From the NCBI GenBank assembly GCA_002441265.1, contig DJVQ01000012.1, positions 15,630 through 26,876 of the forward strand: DNA of 11,247 nt. The letters are read 5' to 3'. The stretch comes from Syntrophaceae bacterium UBA6252. Its GTDB lineage: Bacteria; Desulfobacterota; Syntrophia; Syntrophales; UBA6807. Shown in pieces: positions 6,796 to 11,247 of this stretch (its first letter is position 1; each line of letters starts with the position of its first letter). The notes below the pieces were generated by a model. The model was not told the origin of the DNA, ran no database searches, and was given only the letters and a program-made list of their open reading frames with translations. The position numbers and the translations under genes are program-made.

Positions 6796-7971
6796 TTATA
6801 GAAGATCCAGGGCGAGTTTTGCAACCCGTTTCGCCGCGCCGGGTTCGCCCAGTTTTTCCCGGATCCCGGCGAGCCGGGCGGTCATCTTCGTCCGGACCGC
6901 ATGATTCGTCAGGATTTCCAGGAGTGCCCGCGAGAGCCTCTCCGGTTCGGCCCGTTCCTGGATGAATTCGGGAACGATGGTCTCCCCCGCGATGATGTTG
7001 ACGAGGGCGATGGTCCGGATCCGGATCACCAGACGGCCGATGTAGCTGGAAAGGGGGGATACCCGGTACACCACGGCCATGGGGGTTCCCATGAGGGCCG
7101 TTTCCAGGGTGGCCGTTCCGGAGGCCACCAGGGCGGCGTCGGATGCGGCCAGAAGGTCGTACATGCCGTTGGGGACCACCCGGACGCCCAGGGAAAAGCG
7201 GTCCAGGATCTCCCGCACGGTCCCCTCCTCCACCGTTTCCGCCAGGGGAAGGACGAATTCCAGTCCCGGCAGGCGGCGCTTCAAAAGGACAGCCGTTTCA
7301 GCCATGAGGGGCAAAAGCCGTTTCACTTCCCCCGTCCGGCTTCCCGGGAGCAGGGCCAGGACGAGCCCTTCCGCTTCAAGGCCCAGTTTCCGGCGGGTCT
7401 CCCCCGGCGGATCCCCCCGGTGAACGATGTCGAGGAGGGGGTGTCCCACGAAGTGGACGTCGGTCATGCCCGATTCCTCGTAGAGGGCTTTTTCGAAGGG
7501 CAGGATGACCGCCATCCGGGTGACCCGCTTCCGGATGTCGGCGATTCTCCCCCGCCTCCAGGCCCACACCTGGGGGCTGATGTAATACAGGACGGGGATG
7601 TTCTCCCGCCGGGCGGCACGGGCCAGGGGAAGGTTGAAATCGGGGTAGTCGATGAGAATGACCAGATCTGGCCGCCGCGACCGGAGGGAGTCCTTCAGCC
7701 GTTTCAGGACGCCCAGAAAGAAGTGGAGCTTCCCGAAGACCTCGGTGAGGCCCACGACGGCCATGTCGGCGCAGGCGGCGTAAAGTTCCACGCCCGCCGC
7801 TTCCATCCGCTTTCCCCCGACGCCGTAAAACCGCAGCGAGGGATCCGCCGCGAGCATTTCGCCCACGAGGCGGGAGCCGTGAAGGTCCCCCGAGGCCTCT
7901 CCGGCCACGATGAGGATTTCCTTTCCCCGGTCCGCCGCGGGGGCGGGGTCACTGGACGCTGTTGACGGCAT
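6796..7971 (-). CDS. lpxB: Lipid-A-disaccharide synthase LpxB
   Basis: This 391-residue GT19 glycosyltransferase joins a UDP-diacyl sugar and lipid X into the beta-1,6 disaccharide, releasing UDP. It is peripheral on the inner membrane. Diagnostic motifs are ILIVAGEASGDLHG (19-32), LIDYPDFN (106-113), YYISPQVWAWR (129-139), FVGHPLLD (174-181), LLPGSR (207-212), SGTATLETAL (284-293) and NIIAGETIVPEFIQ (325-338). Length is close to E. coli LpxB (382). The chosen ATG has GGAAG seven bases upstream and gives a 17-residue leader before the conserved ILIVAGE strand. It overlaps the 3' end of gnnB by 23 bases. If the upstream gnnA/gnnB pair works as predicted, this enzyme must accept the 3-amino (amide-linked) substrates. 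Confidence 0.97.
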   Translation of the reverse strand: MPSTASSDPAPAADRGKEILIVAGEASGDLHGSRLVGEMLAADPSLRFYGVGGKRMEAAGVELYAACADMAVVGLTEVFGKLHFFLGVLKRLKDSLRSRRPDLVILIDYPDFNLPLARAARRENIPVLYYISPQVWAWRRGRIADIRKRVTRMAVILPFEKALYEESGMTDVHFVGHPLLDIVHRGDPPGETRRKLGLEAEGLVLALLPGSRTGEVKRLLPLMAETAVLLKRRLPGLEFVLPLAETVEEGTVREILDRFSLGVRVVPNGMYDLLAASDAALVASGTATLETALMGTPMAVVYRVSPLSSYIGRLVIRIRTIALVNIIAGETIVPEFIQERAEPERLSRALLEILTNHAVRTKMTARLAGIREKLGEPGAAKRVAKLALDLL

Positions 7972-9043
7972 GGCAGATCTTCCGGATTTCCTCCCCGGAG
8001 AGGTCGGGACACATGGGAAGCGAAAGGACCTCCGCCGCCGCGGCCTCGCTTTCCGGGAGGCTCCTTTTCCCGGGAAGGTTCGAGAACACTTCCTGGAGGT
8101 GGAGCGGCACGGGGTAGTACACGGCCGAGGCGATCTGCGCTTTTCCCAGGGCTTCGGAGAGTTTCCCGCGGTCGGCTCCGCATCGCAGGGTGTACTGGTG
8201 GTAAACGGGCGACACGTTCGGCCGCGCCGTCGGGGGGACGATGCCGTCCCGCCGGATGCCTTCCCCGTAAAGGGCCGCATTCCTGCGCCGGGACTCGTTC
8301 CAGACGTCGATCCGTTTCAGCTTCACCCGGAGAATGGCGGCCTGGATTTCGTCGAGGCGGCTGTTGTATCCCAGAAGGGAGTGGTGGTATTTCACCGATG
8401 TCCCGTGGTTCCGGAGCATCCGGACGGTTTTCGCCAGGTCGTCCCCGGCGGTGATGACCATCCCTCCGTCCCCGTAGCAGGCGAGGTTCTTGCTGGGAAA
8501 GAAGCTGAAACACCCGCAGTCGCCGAAGGTTCCCACCTTTTTCCCCCGGTATTCCGCCCCGAACGCCTGGGCGCAGTCCTCGATGACCCGCAGGCCGTGC
8601 GTCCGGGCCAGGTCGAGAATGGGGTCCATCTCCGCCGGGTGGCCGAAGATGTGGACGGGGAGGAGGGCCTTCGTCCGCGGCGTGACGGCTTCCTCGATTT
8701 TCGACGGGTCCATGTTGAAGGTGTCCCGCTCGATGTCCACGAACACGGGGACGGCCCCGATCTGGGCGATCACCTCGGCGGTGGCGATGAAGGTGAAGGG
8801 CGTGGTGATGACCTCGTCCCCTTTCCCGACGCCGCAGGCCCGAAGGGCCATGAGGAGGGCGTCCGTACCGTTGGCCACGCCGATCCCGTGGGCGGTTCCA
8901 TGGTAGCGGGCGATTTCCTTTTCCAGGAGGGAGACGTTCTCGCCCAGAATGAACTGGCCCTTTTCCAGGACTTCCCCGATGGCCCGGTCGATCTCGCCTC
9001 TCAGGGTTTCGTACTGTCTTTTCAGGTTCACCATGGGAATCAT
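7949..9043 (-). CDS. gnnB: PLP aminotransferase, DegT/DnrJ/EryC1 family; probable UDP-3-keto-GlcNAc aminotransferase (GnnB-like)
   Basis: This 364-residue protein is a sugar-nucleotide aminotransferase of the DegT/DnrJ/EryC1/StrS fold-type I family. Family features are ANGTDALLMAL (57-67), the TPFTFIAT strand (81-88), VIEDCAQAFGA (153-163) with D156 for the PLP ring nitrogen, and FFPSKNLACYGDGG (181-194) with K185 as the Schiff-base lysine. YNSRLDEIQAAIL (226-238) is also present. Sequence alone shows only the family. The specific role rests on position between a Gfo/Idh dehydrogenase and lpxB, which is the gnnA-gnnB arrangement described in Acidithiobacillus ferrooxidans. There GnnB transfers an amino group from glutamate to the 3-keto sugar, giving UDP-GlcNAc3N. 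The ATG overlaps the dehydrogenase stop as ATGA, with AGGAG 11 bases upstream. A second ATG lies three codons later. An alternative is another aminosugar for O-antigen, less likely given the setting. Confidence 0.85.
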   Translation of the reverse strand: MIPMVNLKRQYETLRGEIDRAIGEVLEKGQFILGENVSLLEKEIARYHGTAHGIGVANGTDALLMALRACGVGKGDEVITTPFTFIATAEVIAQIGAVPVFVDIERDTFNMDPSKIEEAVTPRTKALLPVHIFGHPAEMDPILDLARTHGLRVIEDCAQAFGAEYRGKKVGTFGDCGCFSFFPSKNLACYGDGGMVITAGDDLAKTVRMLRNHGTSVKYHHSLLGYNSRLDEIQAAILRVKLKRIDVWNESRRRNAALYGEGIRRDGIVPPTARPNVSPVYHQYTLRCGADRGKLSEALGKAQIASAVYYPVPLHLQEVFSNLPGKRSLPESEAAAAEVLSLPMCPDLSGEEIRKICHAVNSVQ

Positions 9044-10005
9044 CGCTGCAGGTACTCCTCTCCCGTTTTCATTTTTTCCAGAATCATGCGGGCAAGCTCC
9101 AGAGAGCGCCTTCCTTCCTTCCCCGAGACGGCCGGCGGCTCCCGGGTGATGACGGAGCGGACAAAGGCCCGGATTTCCCGTTCCAGGGGATCGTAAGCCT
9201 CCACGTCCACCACGTTCGGCGTGATTTCCGTCTCCCCGCCGGGGACCCTTTTCCTGCCCAGGGAAACGAGTTCCCGCTTCCCGTAGTCCACCGAGTGGTA
9301 TCCCTCCGGTCCGAAGAAACGGATTTTCTGCATTTTCTTCCCCGTGACCCGGCTTGCCGTGATGTTGGCGACGCACCCGTTCCGGAAGGTGATGCGGGCG
9401 TTGGCGATGTCGATCTTGTCCGAGAGGACGGGAATGCCCACCGCTTCCACTTTCCGGATGGGGTAGGGCACGTAGTGAAGGATGATGTCGAGGTCGTGGA
9501 TCATGAGATCGAGGACGACGTCCACGTCCGTCCCCCGGTTGAAAAACGGATGCAGGCGGTGGGATTCGATGAACAGGGGCGTTCCGATGATGCCGTCCAG
9601 GGCGGCGATGGCGGGGTTGAACCGTTCGATGAGCCCGACCTGGAGAACGGCCCCCGACGCCTCGGCCAGCGCGATGAGTTCGTCCGCCTCCTCCAGGGTC
9701 GCCGTGATCGGTTTTTCCACGAGGACATCGATGCCCGAGGCCAGAAGATCCCGCGCCGCTTTGAAATGGTTTTCCGTGGGCACGGTGACGCTCACCGCGT
9801 CGACCCGGCCGATCATCTCCCGGGGGTCGGTGAAGAAAGGGCAGCCGTATTCCCTTCCCGCCTTTTCCGCCTTCTCCCCGACCACGTCCGACACGGCGGC
9901 AAGGGTGCACTCGTCGATTGCCCTGTATTTCTGAAGATGGAAGGACCCGAGATGGCCGATGCCGACGACGCCGATCCGGATCCTGGAACCGTTTCCTTTT
10001 TTCAT
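9040..10005 (-). CDS. gnnA: Gfo/Idh/MocA oxidoreductase; probable UDP-GlcNAc 3-dehydrogenase (GnnA-like)
   Basis: This 321-residue NAD(P)-dependent dehydrogenase has the N-terminal Rossmann motif IGVVGIGHLGSFH (11-23, glycines at 15, 17 and 20). The family's EKP triad is at 97-99 (VEKPI), and DLMIHDLDI (166-174) supplies the active-site histidine H170 and D171. These identify the Gfo/Idh/MocA family. Substrate is inferred from its location between lpxA and lpxB and its pairing with a DegT aminotransferase. In A. ferrooxidans, GnnA in the same position oxidises the 3-hydroxyl of UDP-GlcNAc with NAD+. The ATG follows lpxA by 34 bases with a weak AGG five bases upstream. A longer in-frame start would run 126 bases further up, into lpxA, and precede the Rossmann fold by over 50 residues, so it was not used. 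WlbA-type dehydrogenases for diaminouronic acids are the main alternative. Confidence 0.85.
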   Translation of the reverse strand: MKKGNGSRIRIGVVGIGHLGSFHLQKYRAIDECTLAAVSDVVGEKAEKAGREYGCPFFTDPREMIGRVDAVSVTVPTENHFKAARDLLASGIDVLVEKPITATLEEADELIALAEASGAVLQVGLIERFNPAIAALDGIIGTPLFIESHRLHPFFNRGTDVDVVLDLMIHDLDIILHYVPYPIRKVEAVGIPVLSDKIDIANARITFRNGCVANITASRVTGKKMQKIRFFGPEGYHSVDYGKRELVSLGRKRVPGGETEITPNVVDVEAYDPLEREIRAFVRSVITREPPAVSGKEGRRSLELARMILEKMKTGEEYLQR

Positions 10006-10039
10006 GTGACCTGTTGCCTTTGCACGGGGGGATGCGCCG

Positions 10040-10813
10040 TTACCGGCAGATTCCCCGGGGCGCCTTTTCAATGAAGGAGACCAGTCGTTCGATTTCCGGC
10101 AGGGGCTCCACTTCCAGCCGGACCTTTTCAATGGCCGTGGAAAGAAGCAGGGACGAACGGAAGATGATCCGGTAGGCTTTTTTCAGCGCGTCGACAGCGG
10201 CATCGGAGAATCCCCTTCTTCTCAGCCCCACCTCGTTCAGGCCGAAAAGCTTCGCCCGGTTCCCTGCGGCTTTTACGTAGGGAGGGACATCCTGTGCGAC
10301 GGCGGAGGCCCCCCCGATGAAGGAGTGGCAGCCGATCCGCGTGAACTGGTGAACGCCCGACATGCCCCCGATGATGGCGAAATCGTCGATGAGAATGTGG
10401 CCGGCGAGGTTCACCCCGTTGGAAAGGACGATGTGGTTCCCCAGTTTGCAGTTGTGAGCCACATGGCAGTATGCCATGAGGAGATTGCCGTCCCCGATGA
10501 CGGTGGAGGCGATGTCCGCCGACGTGGCCTTGTGGATGGTGACGAACTCCCGGATCATGTTGTTGTTTCCGATGACGACCTTGCAGTCCTCTCCTTTGAA
10601 CTTCAGGTCCTGGGGAACGGCCCCGATTGCGGCGAACTGAAAGATCCTGCAGTTTTCCCCGATTTCCGTGGTGCCCTCGATGACCGCGTGGGGTCCGATC
10701 ACCGAGTTTTTCCCTATGGTCACGCCGTCGCCGATGACCGCGTAGGGCCCGATTTCGACGGTTTCATGAAGGTTTGCCTTGTTTGAGACGATTGCTGTGG
10801 GATGTATGGTCAT
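10040..10813 (-). CDS. lpxA: Acyl-ACP--UDP-(amino)sugar O/N-acyltransferase LpxA
   Basis: This 257-residue left-handed beta-helix enzyme performs the first committed acyl transfer of lipid A synthesis. Hexapeptide repeats fill residues 3 to about 175. QDLKFKGE (68-75) and MAYCHVAHNC (113-122, H117 and catalytic-base H120) align without gaps to E. coli LpxA H122 and H125. H139, H155 and Q156 match E. coli H144, H160 and Q161. The C-terminal helical domain begins with FGLNEVGLRRRGFS (190-203). G168 matches the E. coli chain-length residue G173, which suggests room for a long hydroxyacyl chain (about C14). With gnnA and gnnB directly downstream, the acceptor may be UDP-GlcNAc3N, giving an amide rather than an ester. 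The start overlaps the lpxD stop as ATGA, with an AGGAAGG about ten bases upstream. Confidence 0.96.
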   Translation of the reverse strand: MTIHPTAIVSNKANLHETVEIGPYAVIGDGVTIGKNSVIGPHAVIEGTTEIGENCRIFQFAAIGAVPQDLKFKGEDCKVVIGNNNMIREFVTIHKATSADIASTVIGDGNLLMAYCHVAHNCKLGNHIVLSNGVNLAGHILIDDFAIIGGMSGVHQFTRIGCHSFIGGASAVAQDVPPYVKAAGNRAKLFGLNEVGLRRRGFSDAAVDALKKAYRIIFRSSLLLSTAIEKVRLEVEPLPEIERLVSFIEKAPRGICR

Positions 10814-11247
10814 GAACGCTTTTCCTTCCTGAGGGAGTCCAGCTTTTCTTCCAGTTCCCCGATCCTCTTCCGGAGGCTCGTCAGGGTTTTTCTCATTTCG
10901 GGAAGCTTGGGGAAGCAGGCGACCGTCTTCAGCCATTCCTGGTGGGGCATCTGAACGTATCCGGAGACGATCCGGCCGGCCGGAACGGCCTTGTGAACGC
11001 CCGTTTTGGCGGCCACCATGGCGTGGTCCCCGATTTCGATGTGGCCCACGACGCCGACCTGTCCGCCCAGGATCACCCCCTTGCCCAGCTTCGAGCTTCC
11101 CGATATTCCCACCTGGGCGACGACGATGGAATACTCGTCGATGATGACATTGTGGGCGATCTGGACGAGGTTGTCTATCTTGACCCCCTTCTTGATCCAT
11201 GTCTTGTCGAGGGTTCCCCGGTCGATGGTCGTGTTGGCGCCGATTTC
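10810..11247 (-). CDS. lpxD: UDP-3-O/N-acyl-glucosamine N-acyltransferase LpxD, 3' portion (5' end outside window)
   Basis: The frame is open to the window edge and encodes the last 145 residues of a hexapeptide-repeat acyltransferase. The first visible residues, EIGANTTIDRGTLDKT, and VKIDNLVQIAHNV (fragment residues 22-34) are hallmarks of LpxD. The histidine in QIAHNV (fragment residue 32) aligns with the E. coli catalytic base H239. Later repeats (LGGQVGVVGHIEIGD) lead to PHQEWLKTVACFPKLPEM and a charged C-terminal coiled-coil helix. The enzyme adds the hydroxyacyl chain to the 2-amino group after LpxC deacetylation. No fabZ lies between it and lpxA, and the two genes overlap by four bases. 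A GTG at 11110-11112 is internal to the repeats and is not a real start. Confidence 0.95.
   Translation of the reverse strand, partial: EIGANTTIDRGTLDKTWIKKGVKIDNLVQIAHNVIIDEYSIVVAQVGISGSSKLGKGVILGGQVGVVGHIEIGDHAMVAAKTGVHKAVPAGRIVSGYVQMPHQEWLKTVACFPKLPEMRKTLTSLRKRIGELEEKLDSLRKEKRS

Noticed and set aside
5105..6904. A 599-codon open frame on the plus strand, antisense to msbA, and many similar plus-strand frames opposite the other genes
   Set aside because: These are shadows of GC-rich genes. Their translations are rich in D, G, R, E and V with no recognisable domain, while the minus-strand frames carry complete catalytic motifs.
9044..9910. Long upstream extension of the aminotransferase frame through the dehydrogenase gene
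   Set aside because: The added residues are low-complexity and G/R/H-rich, typical of out-of-frame translation of gnnA. The ATG at 9043 overlaps the gnnA stop and is followed at once by the conserved family N-terminus.

Overview
The window is almost wholly filled by one long, tightly packed gene cluster on the minus strand. It encodes lipid A and inner-core lipopolysaccharide synthesis. Only the extreme left end differs: it holds the last 24 bases of a plus-strand tRNA gene (tRNA-Leu by its acceptor sequence) followed by a strong intrinsic terminator. The DNA is GC-rich and the genes are those of a Gram-negative bacterium that makes lipid A and heptose. Gene order and protein style suggest a deltaproteobacterial lineage (Desulfobacterota, Syntrophus/Geobacter-like), but that is an inference, since there is no rRNA or species marker.

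In transcription order, right to left, the genes are: lpxD (3' part only), lpxA, a Gfo/Idh/MocA oxidoreductase (gnnA-like), a DegT-family PLP aminotransferase (gnnB-like), lpxB, msbA, lpxK, an lpxL/htrB-type acyltransferase, waaF-type heptosyltransferase, gmhB, waaC-type heptosyltransferase, and a 58-codon Trm112/UPF0434 (YcaR-like) zinc-ribbon gene. Six of the eleven junctions are 4-base ATGA stop/start overlaps. A seventh (gnnB/lpxB) overlaps by 23 bases. The largest gap is 89 bases. No promoter is visible, and the operon starts beyond the right edge.

The genes read as a nearly stepwise pathway. The oxidoreductase and aminotransferase between lpxA and lpxB match the arrangement of gnnA/gnnB in Acidithiobacillus ferrooxidans, where they convert UDP-GlcNAc to its 3-amino analogue. 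This predicts a lipid A built on 2,3-diamino-2,3-dideoxyglucose, with amide-linked chains at position 3 as well as position 2. LpxA and LpxD add the primary hydroxyacyl chains, LpxB joins the two sugars, LpxK phosphorylates the 4' position, the LpxL-type enzyme adds a secondary chain and MsbA flips the product across the inner membrane. GmhB helps make ADP-heptose, and the two GT9 heptosyltransferases add heptose to the inner core.

Pathway steps not encoded here are LpxC, LpxH/LpxI, the Kdo transferase WaaA and the other ADP-heptose enzymes. fabZ, often found between lpxD and lpxA, is also absent. The gnnA/gnnB insertion is the most distinctive feature. It is a known chemistry in a few lineages rather than an undescribed system. 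I saw no mobile element, CRISPR array or phage gene.
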